Positions 46,201 to 57,498 of a DNA stretch of 64,000 nt are shown here, piece after piece. Position 1 is the stretch's first letter. Every line of letters starts with the position of its first letter. This stretch comes from Argentina anserina. Its lineage: Eukaryota > Streptophyta > Magnoliopsida > Rosales > Rosaceae. The stretch spans positions 14,632,001 to 14,696,000 of the forward strand of contig NC_065873.1 in NCBI RefSeq assembly GCF_933775445.1, given 5' to 3'. The notes under the pieces were generated by a model. That model was not told the origin of the DNA. It worked only from the letters and a program-made list of their open reading frames with translations, and did no database searches. A program made the translations under genes and the position numbers.

Positions 46201-46983
46201 CTACAAAACGAATACGGAATCGATTAGATTCAAGTATAATAGGAATTAGAAGGGGTGACGTATATGGTCACAAGAAAAATCGATGCAAGCGGCGATACTC
46301 ATGATCGCACCCAAAACAGCGGTGCACTCAGGCGACCACACGAAAATCGATTAACTTCCCTTTCAAAACAATCGTGACTCCCCCAGGACCGTCACACAGA
46401 AAACATCGACCAAGAGGGGAAACCCATCCCTCTATAGTCTCATCGGCGTTATAAGAAAGGCCGGAATTAAGACAAGAAGAAGGCTAATAGCGCCCGATAT
46501 AATATATCTATACGTTCAAAAGCGGGAACGTTTATGAAAAATTTACCTTGGAGGGTTTGTAGTATACGGGAGTAGCTTCTCTTGAGCGAAGTCCTTACTT
46601 GTGACTTTCACGTCTCTTGCGTGAATATGCGGGAGGAGCAATTTTGAGCGATTTGATGCGGGAACTTGCGGGGCAAAAAGATTTCTTTACGGAGGAAGCG
46701 CTGCGGGGCTGCGGGGCTGCGTGCAGGAGCTGCGGGGCTGCAGGGCTGCGGGGCTGCGGGGCTGCAGGGCTTGAGAGGGCAGGGGCTGCGAGGGTAGTCA
46801 GGGGCTGCGAGGGCAGGCAGGGGCTGCGAGGGCAGGCAGGGGCTGCGACGGTGGCAGGGGCTTGCGGCGGCGGCAGGAGGATGCGGCGACGGCAGGAGGC
46901 TTGCTGCGGCGGAGGAAGGGAAGAAGAAAAAATTTCGGAAGGCTCTAAAAGATTCAGGGTTTTAGGGCTTCGTGCTGATAACG
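46201..46983 (-). other. Copia 5' leader with candidate splice donor
   Basis: Next to the 5' LTR the leader starts CGTTATCAGCACGAAGC, which resembles the primer site used by many plant Copia elements. A GC-rich repeat tract (46690-46910, GGGGCTGC words) follows. CAAG|GTAAAT at 46541-46550 is a near-consensus splice donor. The branch-like CTAAT and TTTTGTAG just before gag would complete a 346-nt intron. Confidence 0.65.
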
Positions 46984-47168
46984 TGTTTGAGGATGAAATA
47001 CTTGTATATTATTGAATGATATGGGGGCCTATATATAGGCATTTACAACACCACAATCCCGTAGGATTCGGAGTCCTAATCTACTACGGAGATGCTAATC
47101 TATCTCCTAACAGGAAACCTATTAGGCTAAGACACACACAAGGGTAGAATAGTAATTCTCCCGGAACA
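46984..47168 (-). repeat. 5' LTR of Copia copy B
   Basis: 185 bp with a palindromic CCTATATATAGG core that is probably the TATA region. It is flanked outside by the target duplication AATAT. Confidence 0.95.
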
Positions 47169-47526
47169 AATATGCATTTTTTAATTAAAATTTCATTATT
47201 AATGTTACTTTGTTAATAAAAAAGTAAAAATATAGGTTTTTATTTAAATTCATAGGAAGGTGGGATTTGTCCCGTCCTGTCCCAACCGGGATTAATCCCG
47301 AGTGGGATGCATTCTTAAAAACCCTCGTCCCGTCCCATCCCGTCCCGTGCCCGCCCCTAGTGTGAACTGTGAGTGTGTAAACTACTATGTGAAGTGCCCT
47401 CTGCTGTATTTATCTGGTGTGGTGTGTTTTTTTCTTCATGTAAGTTTGTATTTAAATTTTAATCATGTGTAGCTAAGTTGTTTACTTAAGAGGACGGCTC
47501 TGAGTTATGTATTTGTATTTATGTTG

Positions 47527-47532
47527 AATAAA
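47527..47532 (+). terminator. Poly(A) signal in the viral leader
   Basis: AATAAA in TTGAATAAATAGAAC. Caulimovirid RNAs carry such a signal near the start of the pregenomic RNA; this lies about 220 bp of viral sequence after the TATA box once the MITE is removed. Confidence 0.5.
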
Positions 47533-47590
47533 TAGAACTCTATTTGGTGCCCTAAAACTCCGTCGCAAAAATATTTAAATTTGCTTGATT

Positions 47591-48825
47591 TTTTACTCGT
47601 TTAGTCAAATTTGCATGTTTCATCTGTGTTTATTCTGCATTATTAGAACCCATATTTATTGCTTTCTAGGACAGCAGTTATTTCGCCAAAAGAAAAGTAA
47701 CTGTTTAGATAAATAGGTCGTTAGGTGAAAATTATTGAAATGTTGTTAAAACTAGGTTCATAATAGAGCAGTAATAAAAAAATTTACTATCTAGACTTCG
47801 TCGTTATCACTGTTCACTATTACTGTACATGTATACTGTTCAGCACTGTTCACGCAGAATTTTCCGGTTGATTTGGTTCTTTCTACAATCTTCACAATTT
47901 TATGGAATCAATAAGCACAATGATATCCTTTGTATAATCATGATTTCTCACTGCAAAAAAATATGGGTACCACCCACGTGCTGGATTCGTGGCTATTGCT
48001 CACTTCTCCACGTTATTATGTGGGCATTGGGGTTCCACCACAGTGCAGCAACAATTTCAGAAAATGTGCTTATTACTCCCATGGCTAATTGCATCACGTA
48101 TCCAAAGCATTTGTAGAAATTCTCTATCAATGGGACCCACCCATTATGTGTGTTCAATTATCCCACGTTTAGTTTTGTTTCGTGACTCCATTAATATATT
48201 ATTCAAAAAAACCCTGGCAGTCAATTGACTACCTTAATTGACTGTCCATGAGACCCAAAATCACTAGATTTTCGTATACGTATATGTATATAACAACGAA
48301 ATTCTCATTCTACTCATCAAACTCTCAAACTCAAGCCTTGTTGGCTTGTCTACTAACAAATAAGTTAATCCCTAAATTCTTGAGAGAGGAAGCGATCAGC
48401 TATTGTGGACATACACCAATACTCTGTCACTCACAAACCATTGATTTCACTTATCTTTTCTGCAAATTTAAACAGAAACATTTCAACATGGTATTTATTA
48501 ACAGTTCGTGGCTGCTTGTAAAATATATGAACAACTATTTTAAAATCAACTGTAAATTACATCAATCTTCACGTGTTATCGATACTTAAAACACTAAAAC
48601 AAAACTTAGATGGAAGGAATCACCTGTCGTTTGAAGTTCCGATGCTTAAGCTGTTTGCAACTAAATTACTGCATAATTGACAAGCCAGAAAATTCTCCAT
48701 GTGCTGTTACTAATGAACTAGATATTTGGTATACAATTAAGGTAAATAGAATACTGATTAAATATAAACCTTTCAAATGGATCTTATATATGTAGAGGCC
48801 TGAATGGAGCCCGGGGAAGGAATAT
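47591..48825. other. Intergenic DNA, no gene seen
   Basis: AT-rich; short open frames only, without recognisable domains or codon structure. Confidence 0.45.
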
Positions 48826-48830
48826 GCTTT

Positions 48831-51190
48831 TTTCATAACTCCGAAATTTCGAATGATAAAAATCCGATTTCGAAGCAATGAAAACTCTAAAATAATCTCA
48901 AATATATTAAAATAATCTTGTAGTAACAGTGTATCAAAACTGAGTTCATAGTACGACTCAGTCGACTTGAATAATACATAACCAGTTTATACCTCAAGTA
49001 TTATGACAAATTGAAATGTAAAATTCACTCAATCCTCACCACAAATAGAAGAAATAAACTTCAGCAATCTTCAGAGTAAGCCCTCTGAATCTGCTAATCC
49101 ACACATGCAGAACTATCTCCTACACTATCGAATAGGTGCACCGGGATTGTAAACACAAACCCGGTAAGGCTTTCAGCCCATATGAGTAAACCAACAGTAT
49201 AACATACATCGCATAGAAAGGAATTATGACAGAAAACATTTAAAGACAAGAGTTCTCATAAGACGCTGGACGGCCCATCTAGTTGTCCAATATTATTTAA
49301 AATATGTGTACTCATGAGACATTGGGCAACCTATCTGTTTACCCAATATCAATTAAAAACACGCGTACTCATGAGACCCAGGTACCCATCTGTTACCCCT
49401 CATGCAGTACGCCCACAGACACTGGGCAACTCATATGTTACCCAATATCACTCAAAAATGGGTACTCATGAGACCAAGGCAACCCATATGTTACCCCTCA
49501 TGCGTAACTGACACCGGACCAAGGCTAGGTTCCGATTACTGCTAACAACATCTGAAGACCAGAAAACGTTTTAACAAGACTCAATGTTAAAATCACGTAC
49601 AATATAACAATCAACACATGTTTATTGTACTACAACCAAGTGACTCTTGCACAACAATATAAATATGGTCACCACAATATAATCTCATTTGGAAATAAAA
49701 ACCGTAACATTATATAATATAGCAACCCATATATATGTATTGTATTTACCATTTTTGTACACATACACAACCCACTATATTATATAAATGTCCCCGTTCA
49801 ATATTTTTAAGAAATCGTAAATATGAGTCACCGTCAAGGGTAGACTTGTCATAGTGAGATTTATTCACTTTATTTCCTGCGTGCAACTTCAACGACACCG
49901 AGAGTGATTCCCTCACTCATTTCTTTAGTCACCTAATAGCATAACAACGTGCTTAGATAATGGTATGTAAAATCACATATGACTATTCATTACAGCTGAA
50001 TTATTATTCATGAAACAATGTTTTGCAAAATTATTGTTCCTAAAACACTGTCCATGAAATTACTGTTCACCAATTTACTGTTCACCATGTATTGTTCACG
50101 CGTCGCCGCAGATGACAGCGCGTGAGCCTCATGCGCCATCTCAGTCCACCGCGCGTGGCTTTCACGCACCACCTCAGTCCACCGCGCGTGGTGCTCACGC
50201 GCCACTCAGACGACCGCGCGTGAGCTTGCATGCGGCCACCAATTTCACCCATTTTCCCACCTGCTCCCTCCCACAGCCTAACACCGTCTCTCCGCCACCC
50301 CAGTTCCTCCCACGTGCCGCCGTAGGCGGCAGCATGCGCAGCACCGACTCCTTCGTACAAACATCGTCAAATCACAACACAATCAACACCAAAAATGTAT
50401 ATCATACGGAGAGAGATGTTTTCGTATCTATATCAGACCCTAGAACCTCCTGAAAGTCGCCGGAGACGCCCAAGATACCAAGGGTGGGTGAAATCGTGGT
50501 GGATGAAAGGGCGGCGTGATTTGAGCTCCCAATCACTTACAAACGAGCCCAGAGGTGAGGATCAACGGAAAGAAGTTGGCCCCGAGCTCTTGTGTCGCCG
50601 GAGACGGAGCTTGGACGGCGGCGAAATCTGCAGAAATTTCAAATCGCCGATCTGGCTTCAAGGCGGCGAGAGGCGGCTTGTCGCGTCCAAGGGCCGGAGT
50701 AGCAGACCGTGCGATGGTTTTCGGACTGGCAGTAAAGGCCACGGTGGCCGGAGGTGGGAGATCGGCAGTGGTGAATTTGGTGAGGGAGGGTCGGGGGAGG
50801 GAGAGAGAGCTGCGTGGGGGGGGGTTTCCTTTTTTGGAAATTTGGTTTTCCCAAAAATTTCCTTTTATACATTTCCGAATTCGGAACCCAACTTACGTTG
50901 ATAATAACTTTCACATACGACATCGGATTAAGGTGCGCCACATGTCCACGAAATCGTATCGACAAGCTCTACATCTTCTGTGAATGAAGTTTTCGGAGAT
51001 GTGTGACAGAATAAAAGTCGACTCTCAAGCCATAGAAAAACGTAATGTTTTTGATCTTAAACTTCTGGAAATCTGTTTCGTTTCGCAAGACATCGACAAA
51101 AGGGCGTAAAATGCGATTTTATTCAAATTACCAAGTTTTAATAATCTACAAGAATTATACGAATTTAAACCCGGAAATTCGGGTATTACA
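48831..51190 (-). repeat. Solo LTR, inverted and diverged relative of 25213-27768
   Basis: Read on the minus strand it starts TGTAATACCCGAATTTCCGG and ends near AGTTATGAAA, where the relative has GGTCGTGACA; most differences are C-to-T or G-to-A. The flanks GCTTT (48826-48830) and GCTTC (51191-51195) match in four of five bases. It shares the GGGTTTGTGTTTACAATCCC segment, the repeat array (49260-49510) and the TATA/GC-rich leader part (50100-50880). Confidence 0.8.
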
Positions 51191-51195
51191 GCTTC

Positions 51196-52790
51196 AAAAT
51201 ATGATCGGGTATCATAATAAGCAATCTGAAAAGTTGGAAATTTTTCAAAAGAACATAACTATAAATTCACACACAAGTAAGCTATCAGTTTGTCACAACA
51301 ATCATGTTTTTAGTATATATAAACCTTTAGGCTATAGCTTAACATGTGGTCCAAATACCTCTAGTAAAGTCATGTTAACAAACTATAGATTCATTTCCTT
51401 CAAAAAAAAAAACTATGGATTCACAATACAGTAGAGATAAGTAAATAATCACAAACTCAAGACTTTTTTTGGTTATCTAGATGGTTTTGAACACTGCAGA
51501 CCATATCAACCACACTTTTAAAGTTTACTATCAATAAGTAGACATAATTTTATTAACATGTTTAAGGCTTTAAAATTTTCACTACCTTGAAGATCATCGG
51601 TGAGATTCCTGGATATATTTCTTTAAGAGGTGGCAAACTGCAGGTGTACATGTCTGAAAAGAAAATTAAGAGATTATAAACTAGAAGCAGGAATGCAGAA
51701 ATACATAGTGCATAAAACTAATTTGTACTTATTGTTACTGTATAGAAGTAAGAACATGACACTGAAACAAATTAATCTCAAGCATTATTGGGTAATGGCA
51801 AGATTCAGCTTGGTAAACACAGCATAACACATAATCAAAATTTCCCAAGGAAAGAAAATGAAAACTACATCATAACTCTTTGATGGCTGATTAAATATGG
51901 AAATTCGTAAGCTATAGTGTAAAATTAGAAAGCTTGAAGAGGTTAAAGATCCACAGAAGTTAGCTATTAGCATTTTAATTCTAGCAAACCACATTGCTAT
52001 AAATTAACCAGGATGACAAGAAAATGAAGCTAAAGAGTCTAAATTATTTCCCCCACCTCCTGACTACTTTCTTGTTAACACCAGAAATAAATGTTTTAAA
52101 TCACCTGAAAGTGGAAGACCACAAGCAAAGTGAGCGCATATGAATTGAATGAGCCAAATCTGGGATTCTTCATATTTTGTGATTTTGCCCATTCTTTACT
52201 TACACAGGCAAGAGTATATCATATAAGAACATTTTAAAGAACGTTGAATTACAATATTGTCGTACCAAGTAATTGAATTAGGTATAAATATATATTGGTG
52301 AGTGCCGCAATAATTGTATTAAAACTTCCAAGCTGTATATAATTGAATCAGCTCACTGTCTAGATAATATCGTAACCATTGACTACTCTAAAAATAGCTA
52401 TGTAGATTACATATGCTCAAGTCTCAATCAACGTAAAGTTTTCACTAATTATATTACTGCTCTCCATTAATCTGAAAAACATAGTACAATTTTCTTAATC
52501 ATATGAAGAATATATATATATAAAGTTTTCACTACCAGTTTTATCTTTCCCCAATTTGAAAAAATATATATATACCCCCAAATCCGAACGCAATTTCACA
52601 AAATGACATTCTTGTAGATAGAAAATTTGCTTAGTCTTACAGGTAGGTGACAACTGACCAGATCTATTGAAAATTGAAAACACAAGTTAATTAGAGAACT
52701 ACATTTGGGGAAGACAACTCTACGAATATTGAAGAGCATAGATAATAAACCGAAAGTGATGCTAAACCGAAAGTCTCTTTGCTCTGTTTG
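51196..52790. other. Intergenic DNA, no gene seen
   Basis: AT-rich, only short random frames. Confidence 0.45.
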
Positions 52791-53580
52791 ACTTGGCATT
52801 AGAGCCGCCGAGATCCTTCGGCAATCTTGCTTCCGCTGCAGAGAAAATTTTGTTGGTTCCTTTAACGTCTGCTTGTCCTTTTGTTACTGCTGGTTCCGGA
52901 AAGGTTGCAGGGAATGTTATGTCCGTTTCTTGGTGCGGTCTCGTGAGTTTGTGTAGTCCTTTTGGTGGTGTTTTGTTAAAGTTGCTGGTCCTTGAATTGT
53001 TATTTGTCTTTTGTGTTTATTGTGAGTGCCAAGAAGAAAGATGGTTGTTTTGTCGATTATTGAAGAAAAGAAAGATACACAGGAGGGACCATGTGAGAAG
53101 AGTCATGTGACATAGTAAGCTAGTTGTCGTTGTTCAGAATGTTAGTGACAATTCAAGTTTTGGTGTAGAACTTGATGGCATCAACTATCAGTTCTGGCAG
53201 AGGCTCATGAAGCTTCATATTCAAGGAAGTGGAAAGTGGAGTTATGTTGCTGGAACGACTGTAAGACATACTGCAGGACTGAAAGTTGATGAATGGGATA
53301 CTGCGAATACTAATGTGATGACAATTCTTCTAAAAGCTATGACTCCAGAGCTGATCCCATTTCTCCCAAAGCAATTTGGGATTCTGTTGCTGCTACATAT
53401 TATGATGGAAGTGACTATGCTCGCATCCATGAATTGAATGCCAAAGCTTTTAGAGTAATTCAAAGTGGGCAAACTATTACAAATTTTTATGCAAGTTTGA
53501 AGACAATTTGGCAGGAGCTTGATCAGAGAAACCTGAATCCTATGACATTTGAAGCAGATATTACTTCTTATCGGAAGGAG

Positions 53581-54330
53581 TGAAGGTATTTAAGTTCTCC
53601 TTATTGAACCAGGAAAACAAAATAAGCCAAGTATTTGACTTTTTGCTTTATTGTATTAGCTTTTGGAGTTGCTTAGAATATGCATTTTGTGTTGCTTAAT
53701 ATGTGGATCTGTGGAGTTTAGAAATATCTCACCCTAATCAGTAGCTGATCTTATATCAAGGTAATTGTTTCCTCTTTTGTCAAACTTTCCTTGATTTGTT
53801 GATCTGATGTGACTTGATCTATGCAGTGATTATGGGGGAGAGTTTCTATATAAACATTGCAACTTTAGAAGAGTTGTGTGTGTGTCTTAGTGCTTATTTG
53901 AGTGATTTTATTGCATATATCTTATTGGCTTTTGTTGAGCTTGTTATTGCAGGGTAAAAGAGAGTATACACAAGTGAGGAAGAAGACTAGTCTAGTTTAG
54001 CTAAAGCACATCTTGTTGTGTTAGTGAGATCTAGAGTCAGTTAACTAGACAAGTGTGATTGTCATTAGATATATATATATATATATATATATCAAACTGT
54101 ATGTACAAGTAGATAATTGGTCTGTAAAGTGTTAGTTAATAACTACACTACTTGAACTAGTTTGCATTTTGACTCTCTCAATATTGGATTGATTGTCATG
54201 TGGACTACATGAAAAGTCTCGTAGTGGTTTTGTCTTGATGAAGGTTTCCACGAAAATACTGTGTTCTTATTTCTCTAGTTTACTGTCAATTAAACTATTC
54301 TTTACATAACTTCTCCATCTAGCATTTTCA
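53581..54330. repeat. Solo LTR in the old Copia gag, 750 bp
   Basis: TGAAGGTATTTAAG... to ...GCATTTTCA, flanked by AGGAG on both sides (53576-53580, 54331-54335). Removing it with one TSD brings the two gag halves together. It contains TTTCTATATAAAC (near 53850) as a possible TATA and an (AT)n tract near 54070. Confidence 0.85.
54069..54093. repeat. (AT)n microsatellite
   Basis: A pure AT dinucleotide run inside the solo LTR. Confidence 0.93.
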
Positions 54331-57032
54331 AGGAGCAAGACAATAGATGCGTGTTCATATTTGTCTGGCTGCCTTGGATCCTCAATTTGAAGGAGCCAAG
54401 AATGAATTGCTACATCATGCGACTCTACCAACTTTGGAACAAGCTTTTGCTTATATAAGAAGAGATGAAGGCAATAAGGCTGCTGCTCAAAATAGTCATA
54501 TTGAAATATCGAGTTTGGTGATTTAAGCTACATCTCCATCACAACCTCGTATTGAGAATTCTGCATTAGTTCGATCTCATGTCCAGTATCAATCTCAGAA
54601 TCAAGGGTATAACCCGCATCGAAGTTATAGTCAGGTGACTTGCTACTATTGCAAGGAGCCTGGTCATGTCAAGAATCAGTGTCCTAAGCTACAAAAATCC
54701 AATTAAAATTTTGGTTGGAGATTGTTTCACTTAAATTGCATGTACGCAAAGCCGATACAAACCCGAAAGCAGCCTTTAGCCCTGACATTGAGGTCTAATC
54801 ACTTGAGTGAGATCTGGTTATGGCATCGACATCTAAGTCATCCTTTTTTCGGAGTTATGAAGAAGTCCATGCCTTCACTATTCATGGGTATTAGTGAGTC
54901 TAGACTACATTGTGAAACTTGTGCTATGGCTAAGAGTCATCGGTCTAGTTATCCTTTAAGTTTTCATTCTAATACTCTGCATTTTAAGTTGATTCATTCG
55001 GATTTATGGGGTCCTTCTAAACACTCTACTCTGTCTGGAATGCGATATTTATATTTTGTATTGTTCATCGATGATTTTACTTGATTATCTTGGGTGGTGT
55101 TGTTGAAGTCAAAAGATTACGTTTTTCTTTTTCTGCTTTTACAACATTCCATAATATGTAGCATACTCAATATGATGGCCATGTTAAAATATGTTGTTCT
55201 GATAATGGGGAAGAGTTTGTTAACCATTCATTTCATGTATATTTTCAAAATCATGGCATAATACATCAGACTTCATTTCCACAAACAGCTTAACATAATG
55301 GAGCTTCTAAACGAAAGAATCTTCATCCCTTGGATACGGCTCAGTCTCTTCTTATGAGTGATAACATGCCTACGTAACTTTGGTGAGGCCGTGATGTGTG
55401 AGTCTCATTTGACTAATCGTTTGCCATTAGCTCCACTCCAAGGCCAAGTTCCCTTTAATGTCTTGTTTGAATATGTTTTTATTCCATATTTGAACACTCT
55501 TCTAGCTCGTGCTTTTGGTTGTGTTGCTTATGTCCATTTGTATAAAAATCAAGGGTTGAAATTGGATGCCAAAGCCTTAAGTGTGTGTTTGTGGGATTTG
55601 GTTCTCAACATAAAGGTTATAAGTATTATCATCCTCAATCTCAGAGATTTTATGTTACCATGAACATTACATTCATTGAGGATATATGTTACTTTCTACC
55701 TCCTGTGACTTCCCGTCAGGGGGAAAAGACTTATTTTTACGAAGATATGTTCAATGGACTAGATGGAAGGCTCACAGCAGTTTCATCAAAATTGAAATAT
55801 TTGGAGGAAGAAATAGAAAAAGGAGAATGCATAAATGAGTTAGACAAAGAAAAAATGACTAGTCGTCCTCATTGTAACGACAAGGAGTTGATAAAACCTT
55901 ATGATTTGTTTATAGAAGAAAATGCCAAGGTGTCGTTGATTCGCCAACAAGGAGGAGGGGATCATTTTCAAACTGCTTGAAAATCGGGTTGACGTCGATC
56001 AACGATGACAGTCAGAGTGCCGGTGTTGGCTTCTAGTCCATCTCAGATCCACCCAGATTTAGCGCTTCGATCGGAGAAGAATTGGCGCCGATCATATAAG
56101 CTTTTTCCGGTGCCAAGATAGAGGAAACCAGCAATAATTCGGTCGGTACGATTTCATCTAGACACCTAATGTGAATTGAGTAGTTTTTTTCAACAGAAGA
56201 AGGAATTTTTGATAAAAAATCCGAATGTGAATAGTACTCATGGCTCCCCTTCTCCTTCACAAGTCTCTCCAACTTATGCATCACCTGAAGTATGTTCTAG
56301 TTCTGATGTGTTTAGTACTCTGTCTACTAAACAGATTCCTTATTGGGCAACTCGTGATCAACCTCCTAAACAGTATGAATCCACTCTAAGTGCTAAATCT
56401 AGATACCTTGTTGTTAATTATGTGTCAACCCATTGACTTTCTAAACCATATGTTGCGTTTGTATATCAATTATCCACTATGTCTATTCCAAGTAAAGTGC
56501 ATGATGCAATATGAAATGATAGATGGATGCAAGCAATGAAAGTTGAGATGGATGCTTTGAAAGAACTGTACATGGGAGTTAGTACCATTGCCACATGGAA
56601 AGAAGACAGTTGGTTGTTGGTGGGTGTATACGGTGAAACATAATTCAGATGGGTATGTTGACAGGTATAAAGCCAAGTTAGTGGCTAAGGGTTACATTTA
56701 GAAGTATAGGGTGGATTATGATGATACATGTGGCAAGATTAGCACAATTCGTGTACTACTCTCACTAGCTGCTAATCTTGATTGATCATTATAACAGTTT
56801 GATGTAAATAATGCTTTCTTGCATGGTGATTTGCATGAAGAAGTTTATATGGATGTACCTTATGGAGATAGTACTTCTACTGGAGAACAGGTGGTGTGCA
56901 ACTTAAAGAAGTCTTTTATGGCTTGAAGCAATCTTCTAGAGCGTGGTTTGGCTGATTCACCAAGTTCATGATGAAGATAGGACACCAACAAAGCAATTCA
57001 GATCACACCTTGTTTCTTAAACATCGGTGTGG

Positions 57033-57498
57033 CACTACACAAAAATTGAGATGGACAATGGTTTTTTACCATTGTCTGATGAAGGGCTATGTCATTCTCT
57101 ATTGAATGATTGTCTCTTTGATGATTCAGACAGTGCACAAAAAACATTGTCAATAGGTCAGCTCAAACAATGGACATGATTAAATGATCTATTGTCTGAT
57201 ATCCAGAATAAAAAAAACTTCTTCTAGAAAAAGCATTGTATAAAAACATCTTTAACAATGTAGGCTAAAAAAACCGTTGTCTTATGTGAATCTATGCAAT
57301 AGAGTTGTAACGTCAACTATTGTGCTTGTACTTATTAGACAACGGTATTTTTCTCAATTGCATTATAGATAGGTTGATCAGACAATGGTCTTTTAGTTTT
57401 ACTTTTTGTAATTGTTCGCCAATTGTTAGACAATAGTTTATATTTACAATTGTATTGCGTACTAAAAAGTTAAAGTAAATTTTCAGTATTTTGTAGTG
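57033..57498. mobile_element. CACTA-type MITE
   Basis: The left end is CACTACACAAAAATTGAG and the reversed right end CACTACAAAATACTGAAA. The 466-bp interior has repeated GACAATGG and CCATTGTC words in both orientations, like the sub-terminal repeats of CACTA elements. No coding capacity. A 3-bp target duplication is not evident. Confidence 0.7.

Larger units (their letters stand above)
39854..47168 (-). mobile_element. Full-length Copia element (copy B), young
   Basis: Two 185-bp LTRs (39854-40038 and 46984-47168) differ at one base. They are flanked by AATAT (39849-39853, 47169-47173). Read on the minus strand: leader, gag, spacer, protease-integrase, reverse transcriptase, RNase H, polypurine tract. 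Pol is interrupted only by two nonsense codons. The element is 7.3 kb and lies inside the hAT MITE. Confidence 0.95.
39617..47359. mobile_element. hAT-like MITE, itself split by a Copia element
   Basis: A perfect 8-bp duplication GTGTGAAC (39609-39616, 47360-47367) encloses ends starting TAGGAGTGG on the left and TAGGGGCGG on the reversed right. Both arms are rich in GGGACGGGA-type words. Without the Copia insertion the arms (39617-39853 and 47174-47359) total about 420 bp, with no coding capacity. Confidence 0.85.
31980..47590 (+). mobile_element. Endogenous caulimovirid (pararetrovirus), decayed and interrupted
   Basis: In order: a tRNA-Met primer site (32105), a coat-type zinc knuckle (33514-33555), a protease-like and reverse transcriptase segment (34180-35160), an RNase H start (35160-35290), a downstream frame, and a TATA promoter (39470). 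This is the gene order of Caulimoviridae. The copy runs 31980-36226, 38571-39616 and 47360-47590. It is interrupted by a solo LTR and by a MITE that holds a Copia element. Removing these leaves under 6 kb, less than a usual 7-8 kb genome. Many stops and frameshifts and a loss of most of the polymerase palm make it inactive. The genus is not certain. No integrase is seen. Confidence 0.8.
53140..57032 (+). pseudogene. Old Copia element, gag-pol remnant
   Basis: Gag begins near 53143 (FGVELDGINYQFW; then YYDGSDYARIHELNAKAFRV, near 53399). It is interrupted by a solo LTR (53581-54330), then continues FIFLAALDPQFEGAKNELL and the CCHC knuckle CYYCKEPGHVKNQC (near 54640). The integrase zinc region and core start follow (54770-55084: WLWHRHLSHP, HCETCAMAKSH, HSDLWGPSKHS). 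A hinge lies at 55585-55980. Reverse transcriptase pieces lie at 56510-57000 (DVNNAFLHGDLHEEVYMDVP). Many stops and frame changes are present. The YVDD motif and everything after are absent because the remnant ends at a CACTA-type MITE. Its LTRs were not found. Confidence 0.8.

Noticed and set aside
46617..47015. 132-codon plus-strand frame with a Cys/Ala/Gly-rich repeat
   Set aside because: It runs antisense to the Copia leader, through the GGGGCTGC repeats and into the LTR.
52793..53110. 105-codon frame with hydrophobic stretches
   Set aside because: No start context, promoter or recognisable domain; it precedes an old Copia gag and may be decayed leader. Not strong enough to list as a gene.
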